This document shows positions 10,702 through 22,190 of a DNA stretch of 64,000 nt, one piece after another. A program made the position numbers and the translations under genes. A model generated the notes under the pieces. The model did no database searches. It had not been told where the DNA came from and worked only from the letters and a program-made list of their open reading frames with translations. Where the stretch lies: positions 57,992,239-58,056,238 of the forward strand of contig NC_071389.1 in NCBI RefSeq assembly GCF_022682495.2. Direction: 5' to 3'. Each line of letters begins with the position of its first letter. The stretch's first letter is position 1. Source of the stretch: Desmodus rotundus. Its lineage: Eukaryota; Chordata; Mammalia; Chiroptera; Phyllostomidae.

Positions 10702-11501
10702 GATTTTGGTACCAAGAGTAGGTTGCTGCTGTGGGCGGGGGGGGGGGGGAACCTAAGAATGGGCAAGTGGCTTTGGAACTGGTTATTACATAGAGACTGA
10801 AAGAGTTTTGAGATGCGTGATAGAAAAAGCCTAGATTGCCTTGAAGAGATTGTTGGTAGAAATATGGATGATAAAGGTAATTGTGTAAAGACCAGAAAGA
10901 GCCCTGGCTGGGGTGGTTCAGTGGGTTGAGTGCCAGCCTGTGAATCAAAGGGTCACCATTCCCAGACCAGGGCACATGCCTGGGTTACAGGCCAAGTCCC
11001 TGGTGGGGGGTGCACAAGAGGCAGCCATACATTGATTTTTTTCTCCTTCTCTTTCTTCTTCCTATCCCCTCTCTAAAAATAAATAAATAAAATCTTTTTA
11101 AAATGTCTGAAAGAGGAGAGCTAGAGAGAACACTTATACCAGGTAAGGAGATACATATATCATTATGAAGAGAATTTTGGTAGAAACATGAATGTTAAAG
11201 GTGCTTCTGGCAAGATCTCAGATGGAAATGGAGAACATCTTATTGGAAACAAGAAAACTCTAGTACAGAGTTGCTGGCTCAGATTGAGTGCAAGCTGAAC
11301 AAAGTGAGTGGCAGCTATTATAGAGCCTCAGTCACAGATGGTCTTGAATGACAGTGGTGAGAGCAAATCCCAATGGGCAGGTTACTGGACAGTCAAGGTC
11401 ATTCTCTTTGTGTGGAAGAAGAAGTGTGGCTCACGGTTATAGCATAGACGGACTTGTGATCAGTGGAGAATGGTTTTCAACTGGCTGTTTTGGGGGCATG
11501 A
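10702..11501 (+). mobile_element. MaLR internal region, split by a Ves SINE
   Basis: Starts with 'gattttggtaccaagagtaggttgctgctg' and 'gtggctttggaactgg', the usual internal start of MaLR elements. 'agaaaaagcctagattgccttgaa' follows near 10827. After the Ves at 10901-11103 it continues with 'gaattttggtagaaacatgaatgttaaaggtgcttctgg' and 'gagaacatcttattggaaac'. MaLR internals carry little coding sequence and none is open here. It contains a run of 13 G at 10737-10749. No matching 3' LTR follows; L1 resumes at about 11502. Confidence 0.75.
10901..11103 (+). mobile_element. Ves SINE inserted in MaLR internal region
   Basis: GCCCTGGCTGGGGTGGTTCA head, GCACATGCCTGGGTTACAGG middle, CT-rich region and AAATAAATAAATAAAATC tail. 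Possible imperfect duplication: CCAGAAAGA before and TCTGAAAGA after. The host MaLR sequence continues on both sides. Confidence 0.93.
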
Positions 11502-11672
11502 AAAAAATATCCAACGAAAACAAAATGGATGAATTTGATAAACAATGGTTATAATATTTATAAATGAAATATCACAGGAAAAATAACCTACCACTACATG
11601 TAATAATACGGATGAATCTCACAAAATTGAGTGCAAAAAGTCAGGTGGTAATGGACATATACTGCGTAAGTC
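11502..11672 (+). pseudogene. L1 ORF2 3'-end remnant, before an LTR insertion
   Basis: 'aaatggatgaatttgataaacaatgg', then 'atacggatgaatctcacaaaattgagtgcaaaaagtcagg' and 'ggacatatactg', match the end of ORF2 in old L1s. It continues on the far side of the antisense MLT1 LTR at 11673-12000. Confidence 0.7.
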
Positions 11673-12000
11673 TGTATTAGTTTGCTGGGGCTGCTAAAGC
11701 CAAGGGCCACAGACTAGATGGCTTAAACAACAAGAGTGTGTTGCCTCACGGTTCTGGAGGCTAGAAGCCCAAGAAAAGCTGTCAGCAGAGTTTCCCTTCT
11801 AAGAACTATGAGGGAGGGATCTCTTCCAGGTCTCTCTTCTTGGCTTGCAGGTGGCCATCTCTTTCCTGTATCTATGCGTCACCTTGCTTCTATATGTGTC
11901 CAAGTGTCTTCTCCTTATAAGGAAGGGATAATTAGGACCCACCATAACTACCTCCATAAAGACACTAGCTCCAAAATTTCAGGTTAACACAACCATAACA
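11673..12000 (-). mobile_element. MLT1 LTR, minus strand
   Basis: On the plus strand it reads TGTATTAGTTTGCTGGGGCT, then 'cacagactagatggcttaaacaacaag', 'cacggttctggaggctagaagccc', 'cttcttggcttgcaggtggccatc' and 'cttctccttataaggaag', and ends 'acaaccataaca'. This is the MLT1 LTR in reverse. The TG...CA ends seem intact, so it is probably a solo LTR. It splits the L1 3' end. Confidence 0.88.
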
Positions 12001-12240
12001 GATTCAATTTCACAGTCAAAACTACAGTGTTTAGTAATACATACATGTATGTTAAAACTATAAAGAAAAGCATGTATAAAATATGGACAATTGTATCTTC
12101 AGTTGTAAGGAGAGAGTTGAGATCCAGAAAGGAAAAAAGGGGTGCTGGCATGTTCTACTTGTTCATCTGGTGATGGTTACAGAGGCATTTACTTTATAAT
12201 TCAATCCAATCTTTATGCATTATGTACTTTTAAAAAACAC
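12001..12240 (+). mobile_element. L1 3' end, continued
   Basis: Resumes with 'gattcaatttcacag' and later 'ttcatctggtgatggttacagaggcatttactttataattc', typical of old L1 3' sequence. It ends near 'gcattatgtacttttaa'. It is probably the tail of the same L1 whose pieces start at 2425. Confidence 0.62.
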
Positions 12241-14240
12241 ACGGTGGTTTCCATTAGGGGTTGTATCATGTTGTGGGCAGTTGGGCTTCCCAAAATTGAA
12301 TTCCCAAGGATGATTGACTTACCTCCCCAAGCACAGAGTGCTGAACTACCAGGGAGAGCAGTAACAAGGACATATGCATCCTTCAGGCAGCTTCTCTTGT
12401 GAATACAAGAGAAGAGGTAGCAAGGGGTTGGTCTACGCATGTCCTGTTGCTCCCCTATTGCTTCTCAGACAAGCGCTCTAGCTCCACCGGGGTCAGTGGG
12501 AAAGGGGCAGCGCCCAGGAGCATAGTGTTCATAAAGCTGAATCGGCACAAAAGGAAACGTCAGGTGTGGGGGGCAAGCCTTCCCAGTGTACCCTGAATTG
12601 TTCCTAAGGCTTCTGTTATTTTCACTAGTTGATCTTAAGCATTAAACTTAAGGACTCCTGGGGTCTCTGGCCATTCATTCCACTTGGGAGAGGAGAGCAG
12701 AAGAGCCCGTCAGACAGTATTGCCCCCACTTTCATGAGTCCTTTCCCTCAACACGCTTACCTTTGTGTGTCCTCTTGTAACCACTGGTGGGCAACAAAGA
12801 CTCAATCCCAACCAATTTAGGGACGGACCTGATTTTGACCTGAAAATGATTACACAGTTATTAAGCACATCAAATCCAAAGGCCAATTTATAATCGAGAC
12901 TGGAAAGGTACTGTTTCTATTTCTCATGTCCAACCATGTTGTCAAAAATAGTTAACCCAGAATTTCTGTAATAAGATCAAATAAAAATATTAGGATAATG
13001 AGATAGTAAGGTGTCAACCTAGACATATTCCAATCATAAAATATAAATGTGATATCAAATCCTCTGTAATTATCAAATTTCCAGAGCAAATTTAAGCCCA
13101 AAGATTAAGTCCCCTTTGCAAGACAGCTGCTAGAACACTAGCCATTATTTCTGTGTTCCAAGGAGTAAGGGAAGGGAAATGGAACAGCCGCTTTCTCACC
13201 TTCTTTGAAGAATTCTGGAAGTCTCACATATCACTTTCATTTGCATCTCCTTAGTCAGAACTTAGTCATGTAGATTAACATAGCTGCGAAGAGGGCTGTA
13301 AACATTTCTATCTTGAGTGGCAATTTACTACAATAAAAATCAGGATTATTTTAATAAGGAGAACAATGATATTGGGAAAAAACTAATAGTGTTTGTTTTG
13401 CTACAGCAGATCTTGTCCAAGATTACCTCCTTTATATGCAAATTTTTTGCCTCTATGCCTTGTGTTTTAGCATATTAAGAAGAAAGATACAATGATCATG
13501 TTTTCTTATAATTAGGCATTTTCAGACTTGTACCATACTGGCTCTTTCCACTGCATCTTACTGTGGTATTTATCAAGACTAAAAAAACTGCCAATATACT
13601 TTAAAAAGAAAGAAAAGCCCTGGTGGGAAAACTTTTGAGCTATGGATAAGTGGTATGAAATTAAGATTAACTACTTCTCAAGACTCAGAAGCTCATCCCA
13701 CTCAGGATCTATCTATCCCCTTTCGTCTCCAGCAACCAGAGCAATAATCGCAGTAAAATACAAGCACAGCTTTGAATGGAGATTTGTGAGCCTGGTATGA
13801 GAGAGGAGAGGAATGCCAAAGGAGCTGCAGAACATAGCTGGCGGGTACGAGCATAACTCAGGAGAGTGCCTGGGGCTGGATCCTCAAGACGCTAAATCAG
13901 TAAGTGGGGGTGGTAGGAGGTGAAACATCAGGGTCTCTGCCCTTTGCAGAGAACCCCTGACAGGACCCTAGGACATGGTCCAGACATGCTGTTATGATGG
14001 GCCTTGGAAGCCCAGAAAAAGGGATGACCTACTTTAATGGAAGTGGAAATGTAGAAGTGTTTTTTAACAGATGGTGGAGAACAAACAGAAAAAAATTACC
14101 ATAAGAAGCATGCAGATCTGAAAGGTTCAAGGGGTGAACTGTAGTACATTAAAGGTGCTCAAGCACTCATTCCCCAGCTTCCGGAAATATCAGCTGCTAA
14201 TGTCTCAGAGCTGTGCTCCTCAGAATTTACTTGAGGTCTG
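12241..14240. other. No gene or recognised repeat
   Basis: About 2 kb with higher GC at 12290-12820 and AT-rich beyond. Short open frames at 12142-12402 and 12399-12596 have no recognisable protein content, splice context or codon signal. I can assign nothing here. Confidence 0.5.
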
Positions 14241-14410
14241 AGGGTAGCAAACAATGGCCCACGAGTCGGTGGTCTGTTTTAGTAGGTAAAGTTTTCCTGG
14301 AACACAGCCATGCCCCTTGTGTATGTACTGTCTATAGCTGCTTTTGCACTACACCAGCAGAGTAGAGCAGTTATGACAGAGACAGGATGGCCCAAAAGAT
14401 CCCTGCCCTA
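14241..14410 (+). mobile_element. hAT (Charlie-type) DNA transposon remnant
   Basis: 'gtagcaaacaatggccc', then 'taaagttttcctggaacacagccatgcccc', 'tactgtctatagctgcttttgcactacaccagcagagtagagcag' and 'gacagagacaggatggcccaaaa' follow a common mammalian non-autonomous hAT element. The far terminal repeat is missing, so the copy is truncated. Confidence 0.75.
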
Positions 14411-14645
14411 GGCGGAAGAAGATGACTTGTCCCGGGTTACCCCTTCCAGAGACAGCCGCCAGCTAAAACTGCTGATGCAGGGACATAACTATGGAGTCCT
14501 TTTTTCCTAAATTAGGAACAAGTCTGGAGGCTGTACCAGTTCCAGATGGGCTGAGGACTCAGTTGTAATTGTTTTGAGAATCGATTCTTATTTTCTGCCC
14601 AGTCCTGCATTCTTGACTTCCTGATAGGTGTATCTTCTGACAATA

Positions 14646-14964
14646 CTGTTGACCCTTAAACAACATTATCTGCCTATATGTGATCTTTTTCCATAAATAG
14701 TCAGCCCATGACCCTCCCTTTGCGTGGGTTTTGCATCTGCAAATTAAACCAAATGTATATTGCAAACAGTATTTTTGCATTCCTGACTGAGATTTCCCAA
14801 CTGTGGATTCCCAACCAAGGATGAAAAACACTGTTTTTCATCTGTGGTTACTTAAATCTGCAGATGCAAAGCCTCAACTGTAGAGTCAAAAGTTATACAC
14901 AGATTTTTGACTGTAAAAGTCGGATTGGGAGCCCCTAAACCCTGTGTTGTCCAAGGATTAACAC
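14646..14964. mobile_element. TcMar-Tigger (MER2-like) element, both ends present
   Basis: The left end reads CTGTTGACCCTTAAACAACA. The reverse complement of the right end reads GTTAATCCTTGGACAACACA, so the two are diverged terminal inverted repeats. Inside are the usual 'gtgggttttgcatctgcaaattaa' and 'agtcaaaagttatacacagatttttgactg' parts. It is a short non-autonomous Tigger derivative without a transposase frame. The 90-codon minus frame here is spurious. Confidence 0.85.
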
Positions 14965-15602
14965 TACTTCCTAATAAACCTTTGCATGCAACTCTGTTTC
15001 AGAGTGTTTTTCCAGAGAATATCAATTTAAAAATAAGTACCCGATGATTTAGTGACCCCCAATATGTAATACAGGTACCTGATATCCCTGTGATTTCTCT
15101 TATTCTGTCTTCATTTCTCAGCCTGAAATTTCCTTTTCCAACTAATTGACAAATTCCTACTTACCCTTCATGATCAACATTCATATGAGTTTCATACCCT
15201 TCAAAACAAATTAATTTAGTTATTCTATCAATTGCAATCCTACAGCATCACTGTGTGGATTTCTTCTATTCTTCTCTCTATTTATATGTGATAAAATAAA
15301 AAAAGTCAAAACAACAAAAAGAAAATGCACCCTCTCACTGACATCTGAGGGACTCTGTAGTTCACGGCCTGTGTGCCTGGGTGAGCTAGGTCAGTCAAGG
15401 TGAAAAGGAATTCAAACCTTTGAAGGTTCCCGAATAAACACAGAAGTTTGTTCAATCATTTAATTAATCAATTAGTCTATGTATGTATATATGAATGCAT
15501 ATGCTAGGTTTCTCTTTTACCTCGCTCTTTTATTTCTTTTTCAGCATGGTAATGAGCTTTTGGTAAGATATATACATTTAAAAAACTTCATAAAATAGGT
15601 AT
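14965..15602. other. No gene seen
   Basis: AT-rich sequence with no recognisable element. Confidence 0.5.
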
Positions 15603-15795
15603 AGTAAGCATTTCTTAAGCACCAGACAATATGTTATGAATCTTACATGTAATAACTCCCAGCAACCACCAGAGCAAGGCCCTATTATTATCTCCACTTC
15701 ATGGATAAAGAGCTGAGATTCAAGCACATTAGGTAACTTGTTATGGTCACACAGCTCATAGTGGCACAAGCCGTGACTCAAACATAACTTTTGAG
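15603..15795 (-). mobile_element. MIR SINE, minus strand
   Basis: Antisense MIR: 'taagcatttcttaagcaccagacaatatgt', 'cttacatgtaataactccc', 'cctattattatctccacttcatggataaagagctgag', 'ggtaacttgttatggtcacacagctcatagtggcacaagccgtgactcaaa'. It is one of the best-kept MIRs in the window and covers most of the element, including the core. Confidence 0.92.
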
Positions 15796-16595
15796 CCCTC
15801 CTCTAATCTTAACAATGTATCAGTTTATTTATAACCCAGAAAAGACTTAGTTTTCTTTCTTTAATACTATATTCATGGTTTAAGAAGCAGCCATTACTTA
15901 TAAGAAAACTGTTTGACTTTTTTTTTAAAAATCTGAAAATTCTAAGTCAGTTATTGTCATCATCATCATAGGATGTCATAGCTGTGTGCTTCCAGAATGG
16001 AGGCTGCGTCCCAAAGAGAAGACAGAGGGAGAGAAAAGACCAACAGGGACGCGGAGTGAGGAGGGGAGAGGGAAGGAAACCACTGTGTTGGTTCTTGTGT
16101 ACACTCATCACAGCCTTGCTGTACTCTGGCCTGATTAGGAAAGAAATGTTTTTGCAACAACCTTTGGACTCCATATGCACATGTAATTAATTAATAGTGA
16201 CACATTTCTTTCTGGTAATAGGTGAGAACTTCTTCCTTTCCCAGACATGATGGGTACAACCTCGGGCTTACACGTGAATGCAAGTTTACCAACACTGTGT
16301 CGTGTACAGTTTATTTGCACAGAATAGATATCTAATAAGTGTCTGTCTTCTTTAATTAAATTATGTCACACACCTTGTTTTTCCCTGGTGAAGTTTAGCC
16401 ATTAATTTGACAGAATCAGTAGGAAGGAGTCAAACTAGTAAGATGCCATTATAAACAGTTAACATGTTATTGCAGTGGGCTTGATAAAATGGATAAGATT
16501 AGAGAATATTTTTTACATTGGGGAAATTTTAGAAGAATATTTACTTTCAATTAGAGGCAGAGGATTTTCACTTTCTTTGGGAGGTAATGAAGTAT
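15796..16595. other. No gene seen
   Basis: AT-rich sequence. Overlapping open frames near 15950-16190 on both strands reflect a GC-richer patch, with no domain, signal peptide or homology that I can recognise. Confidence 0.5.
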
Positions 16596-16599
16596 TATA

Positions 16600-16740
16600 A
16601 AAAGATTCCTGGACCTGTGGAGACTATATTCTCATCCTTAACTGGCCACGAAGAATTTAATAGTCTCAGGCAAGCTATTTTGATTTTCCTTAGCTTTCTC
16701 ATTTCAGGAATATTGTGAGACTCCAGTGAAAAAATCCATG
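16600..16740 (+). mobile_element. Possible MIR remnant
   Basis: 'agtctcaggcaagctattttgattttccttagctttctcatttcaggaatattgtgag' follows the sense MIR core, strongly diverged. Confidence 0.4.
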
Positions 16741-16964
16741 TCACAGCCCTACAAAAATCCTGCCACATTGGAAAAAATATTATTTGATTGTTGATCACTA
16801 TACCTTGTGTACCTAAGTCCTTCCATACCAATCTGCTGATTAAAACTAAATTCCTTCATCTTAACATTTCAATGACACATATATGAATGTTTCTGCTGAT
16901 ACATAAAAGTATATGACTAAAAATAGGTGATATGTTTGAATCATGTTATATACAAGATTTCAAT

Positions 16965-17105
16965 AATGCTTACAACAACACTGTGACGTCTCCATTCCTG
17001 TTACACCAATTCCACCCATGAAGATGACAAAGGTTACCTAATTGGTTACAAAATTTCCCAACTGGTAAGTGCTAGAGAAAGAATTCAGCGTAGGTCTACT
17101 AGATA
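16965..17105 (-). mobile_element. MIR remnant, minus strand
   Basis: 'gcttacaacaacactgtgacg', 'cccatgaagatgacaaaggttacctaattgg' and 'cccaactggtaagtgctagagaaagaattcagcgtagg' are the antisense MIR core and tRNA-like end. Confidence 0.7.
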
Positions 17106-17109
17106 TCAA

Positions 17110-20100
17110 TATCCATTTCATTCTCCTCATGAAATGTGTATTTATTTTATATATTATTCTTCGAATCCCTAGAAGAGATAGTCTCAGGGCAGAAAGCATA
17201 CTCACTATGAGCTCACGATTGTAAAGCAAGTCCCCAAACATTCGAGTGTTTTAAAGCAAAGGCACATGCATGCACACACCCGCAAGAGCAAGTATCTACC
17301 CACACGATGTTAATGAATGCCATGAGAACAGTGCGTGTCTGTGCTGAGAGCTCTGTGTTCCTGGGGCCATTTCTCCTTTTGTAATGTCTTTGCCTTATAT
17401 AATTATCCTCTCTTTCAAAATGAATGCGATTGGGAAGGATTCTATTAATTTAAAGAAACTTCTGCTTGCAATACCACTGAGATAATCAGAAACGGTAACC
17501 CAAAGGAATAATATTGTAACAAACCAACCTCCCCATATTAATACTACCATTTCCCAAACAGTTCCTACAAAAATCTAAATTTTATTCAAATGGCAATATT
17601 TATTTTAAATAGAAAGAGGAGTGTATGCTGAACTCTTCAGAAAAAGTCTGATTGCCTGTGAACCTTAGAGGCAGCTATCTATGCATTAGCATAGAGAATA
17701 ATTGCTGGCTTTGATGATGTGTACAAATTTGACATTCCTGCTACCTGTTTCCATGAGCGAGCATAAAATATTTACCACTTCTGGCATCTGACCAACTAAT
17801 TACCTTCAAAAATTCAACCAGAGTCTGCATAAAACATAAAATTAAAAGTTTTAAAGTAGTTTCCTTGCATTCTTTAACTTTATATACTCTTTTAATTCCA
17901 AGTAGTCCTTGGGGCTACAAGTCTCAAAGTGCTGAAAAAGTCATTTGGAGATCCTAGAAAAATAACTAAGGTCATGCCAGTGGTATTTAAACACACTTTA
18001 TGTGTTTAATTGAAAATCACATTTTCTTCGCCTTCTTTCAGCATATATTGTACTTAACACTCTGAACATTAGCCCTCGGAATAAAGACATGAATAATATA
18101 TAAGTTGCTCTTTATTATGATTTTGAATCCTGATTTAAAATTAATTTTCCAGACTATTATGGAATACCAAATGTCGTGTTCGCTGGTACCTGTGTGCTGC
18201 TTCTCAGCTGCAGTGTGCTGTTTGCCACAGCCATCTGTCATCCTCGCTCTTCCAACTCGAATGAGTATCCACAGAACCTCTTTCTAAAGAAGAAGAATTA
18301 GGGATTTGAAGCTCTCCATATTTTCCAGAAAGTTCATACAAAATGTACACTCTGTAGCTAGGAATTAAACTAAAAGAAAACAATAATAGGAACTCAAATA
18401 AAGTCATTTGCGATATGTCCGAGTATGTCAGAAAAGTCTGTTATTGTATTTAAGCAGTAGGTCTTATTGCATAAATGCCCATAAAGTACATAATAGGAAG
18501 TCTATAGGAACTATGGGCACAAATACAATGAATAATCTATGGGATGTAACACATTCTAAAAAAAATAAATAACACTGGAAAAGAGGACCTCCATACATAT
18601 GGACGCCAAAAGCCCCAAGTAAAATCTTCAGCACATCATATTTATACTCATCAAGCAAGGACTTCTTAATGTTTAAAAGGAGCATTTTTTGACTGCTAGA
18701 TGCAACAGTGGCTGTGACCATGAAGGCCTTTATGTCAAAGCAGTATTTGACAGTTTCCAACTTGTAAAGGTGTGTTAGTCCAAATAGAATAGCTTTATAC
18801 TGTGAACAACATTTTGTGCATCTCCTCTACATGCAGCACTATACTAATTTGGGGAACTAAGGAAGGAAAGGAAGAAAAACACCAAGAAAATAACCGATAA
18901 AACGCTTAACCTCAAACTTACTTTATATCCAATAGGAAGGATATACAGGTTAACACACTGGCAGGAGAAAGAGGATAGGATATCATAAAATCTAGTAACA
19001 AATAAAGCAATACAAGAAGACTTCATCTCCACCAATGTCAAAAGCAAAGGGCTTTACGTAGAGACTTTCCTTTTGAAAAGAAATTAGATAATCTAAAGAG
19101 AATAACCCATGAATATGTCATCACAGTGTTTCTATATTCCCCAAGAAGATAGAAAAGACGGCTTTGGCAAAGTTTACCATGTGAAATGGCAGGCATGGGA
19201 CGCCTTCTCTCTCCTTGCTGATAAAGTGTAAATAGTGCCTGGTTCCCTTCCCAGATCAGTTGCCCAATGCCTGGAATAAATTCCAGAAGTGAATATGATC
19301 TGCCTGTGACATCTTATCCCCGCTGATCATCATGGCTGATATAGTTCACCAGGCCAGCTCCATAGGCATCCTTTCTTCCTCAGTCCTTCTTGCGTGGCAT
19401 ACTAAAGCTGTTATTCTCAATCAGTTTCCAGATAAAACACATTCTTAAAAAATAAGGCTATATGAGGACATGAGCTCTCTTGCTGTGGGTTCCAAAAATT
19501 TAAACTTTATTTAGAGCCATTACGTAACTGCTTTGAGAATGTAGTTTTTATTATTCAATATGCAACTTCTTATTTTTGTCATGTCTGTAATATTACTAAG
19601 ACTGCATCATATCTCCGACAGCCATGCCTGTAACATTTCCAACCGGCACAAGCTGCCAAAACTGAGTCAATACTACCGCAGTCTTGAACAGTCAATGGTA
19701 TGCTCACATATATTCTGACTGGGTGGCACCTGAATTGACTCTGCTCTACGTATTCTACCACATTGAGCCTTCATTTTAATACAAGTCAGGAAAAAACTGT
19801 AATTACTAAATCCCTCCAAAGAAGTATTGTCAGGGCAATGCAATATTGCTAAAAAACAGAGTTTTTGCCTGGGTGGATCTGGAAAGCAAAAACAAGTAAA
19901 AAAAGGTATCAGAATGATAACAATCAGATATTATAGGTAAAGACAAACGCGTGCCTCATTCCTTAAGAGAGAGTGTACCAGTCCACTCGTTGGATTTTCC
20001 CTCGGATAGATAGCAAAGGAAAAAAGATGTGTCACACATACACACACGTATATATTTAAAGTCATTTGCCCATTACTGAAAAGAGATTACTCGAAAAGGT

Positions 20101-20779
20101 ACCCAGGAGAGCAAAAAAGGAGACTGTAATGGCCTTTTTCCTTTCCCAGACCATCAAGTAAGCCAAAATAAAGAGCTTGATACAGCAGACAGGCTTTTAG
20201 CTGAATGTGTCAGCATGAAATACAAGCACTGTAGTACCAAAGGAGAATGGATTATATGTTTTCAAACCAGTGCACATTATATAACCTACCCTGCGGTGAC
20301 CATGGGGCGAGACACATCAGGTGGGGATAATCATGCAAGCTCTACCAGTAAACATTTCCATGTAGATTTTTTTTTCAGTAGAAACCACATTTCCAGGGAT
20401 AACTTTTATTCAATTCAACAAACTCCTGCTTTTAATAGCTTATTTAAACCACTTTTAAACAATTCATTAAAAGAGACTGCAAAAGGCTCTGTGCATCATT
20501 TTAAAGTGGGCTTTGCACTAATGTGATAAGAGAGATCTTTTGAAAAAGGAAAGAAAATAAAAGCCAGCAGAGCATATGGTGCTTACCACTCAGACATTTC
20601 TGGCTTTTTGTACTAAAACTCACCAGAGAACACTGCAGGTTTTAGGAAACAAACAAAAATACTTCCATACCTACAGGGATGCTCCTGTTTATCCCATATT
20701 TTAATTAACTTTAAACACTATATTATTACATCTTTTAGAAGCAACCTTAAATGTTGGATAGGAAGAAAATGAATGATTA
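17110..20779. other. About 3.7 kb without genes or clear repeats
   Basis: This is the longest stretch in the left half with no recognised transposon. It is AT-rich with many short motifs, and the block at 17560-17830 looks like a possible conserved non-coding element (see findings). Short open frames show no recognisable content. Confidence 0.5.
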
Positions 20780-20955
20780 TTGCGAACCTGCTCTTGTGTA
20801 TGCCAGGCATTTTGCCTGTGCTGTCCCATTAGAGTCTTGTAATAACCTTTCAAGGTATGTCCTATTATCTCACTTTACAAATGAAGATGTCGGAAGCATT
20901 CTCAATGTCTCACAGCTTTGACAAGTCCCAGGATATTTATGCAGAACCTAATTCA
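20780..20955 (-). mobile_element. MIR remnant, minus strand
   Basis: 'cttgtgtatgccaggcattttgcctgtgctgtcccattagagtcttgtaataacc', 'tattatctcactttacaaatgaagatg' and 'ctcacagctttgacaagtcccagg' follow the antisense MIR order. Confidence 0.75.
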
Positions 20956-21535
20956 TGAATTCAAAAACCACATGCTAAGCAAAATGTGCCAGAAAAACTA
21001 CAGTCAACAAAACCAACATGCCCCTGCTTTCGTGGAATTAATACGCTGCCAGTACAACAAACAACAAGATCCCGGGCGTCTTTCCTAACAATCCTACCTG
21101 CTAAGGACTTTAGGGCCTCCAATAAAGCTCCAGTGACGTGCTATGACATGAGCACTATGGGACTTTGAAAAGGCCACTCCCAGAGAAAGGACTAGAAGAA
21201 TTTTTAAACTAAGGGCCAAGATAGTATTTTTTTTTTCTAACCCCTTTACTCTCTAATTCCCCTTGAGGGTTGTTGAACTTTTGTGGGTTAGAACAATTAG
21301 GAAAGGGATAAAAAAAGTGGATCAGAAGACAAAACCTCTTATTCAATTACATTTTTAAGGTTTGATTCTTCTGAATAATTTCATTTGATTGGAGAAAAAA
21401 TGTAACAAGGAGTTTGGAGAGAGTAATAGCAGTGGGAGCATACGGAGAAAGAGAGGAAGACAGGCACAGTTTAATTAGTTTGGGTACATATTTTCAGTGG
21501 AAGAGCACATGCATGGCAATATACTTCTTTTGGAT
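20956..21535. other. No gene seen
   Basis: Nothing recognisable. One small open frame (20986-21168) lacks features of a real exon. Confidence 0.5.
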
Positions 21536-22190
21536 TTTATTTATTATTTATTCTTTTATTGTTCAGGTATTGTTGTCTCTATTTGCTCCCCACCACTCCC
21601 CCCAGCCCCACCCATCCCCACCTCCCACCCTTGATCCTACTCCCTTTGGCTTCATCCATGGGTTCTTCATACATGTTCCTAGATGACCCTTCCCCTATTT
21701 TCCCCCATTATCCCTCTCCTCTCTCCCACTGGTTACTGTCAGTTTGTTCTTTATTTCAGTGTCTCTGGTTATGTCTTGCTTTCTTGTTTGTTTTGTCAAT
21801 TAGGTTCCACTTATAGGTGAGATCATGTGGTATTTCTCTTTCACTGCCTGGCTTATTTCACTTAGCATAATGCTCTCCAGATCCATCCATGTTGTCACGA
21901 AGGGTAGAAGCTCCTTCTTTCTTTCTACTGCATAGAATCCCATCGTGTAAATGTACCATAGTTTTTTGATCCACTCCTTTACTGATGGGCACTTAGGTTG
22001 CTTCCAACGCTTGGCAATTGTAAATTGTGCTGCAATGAACATTGGGGTGCATAGGTTCTTTTGAATTGCTGTTTGAGGATTCTTAGAGTGTAATGTCAGC
22101 AGTGGAATTGCCGTGTCAAGAGGCAGTTCCATTTTTAGTTTTCTGAGGAAATTCCATACTGTTTTCCACAGTGTCTGCATAACTGTGATC
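21536..22190 (-). pseudogene. 5'-truncated L1 insertion: ORF2 C-terminus and 3'UTR
   Basis: On the minus strand, from about 22190 to 21800, an unbroken frame gives the C-terminal end of the L1 ORF2 protein (the endonuclease and reverse-transcriptase polyprotein). It includes MFIAAQFTIAKRWKQPKCPS, EWIKKLWYIYTMGFYAVERK and TTWMDLESIMLSEISQ. The stop is at 21800. A G-rich 3'UTR (C-rich on the plus strand, 21590-21730) and an A-rich tail near 21536 follow. The intact frame over about 130 codons means this is much younger than the L1 at 2.4-12.2 kb. Only the last tenth of the element was copied. The start codon at 22237 lies outside the element and is fortuitous. Confidence 0.95.

Noticed and set aside
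9336..11501. A complete MaLR provirus
   Set aside because: Only one plus-strand LTR with 5' internal sequence is present. The LTR at 11673-12000 is reversed and separated by L1 sequence, so it is an independent insertion.
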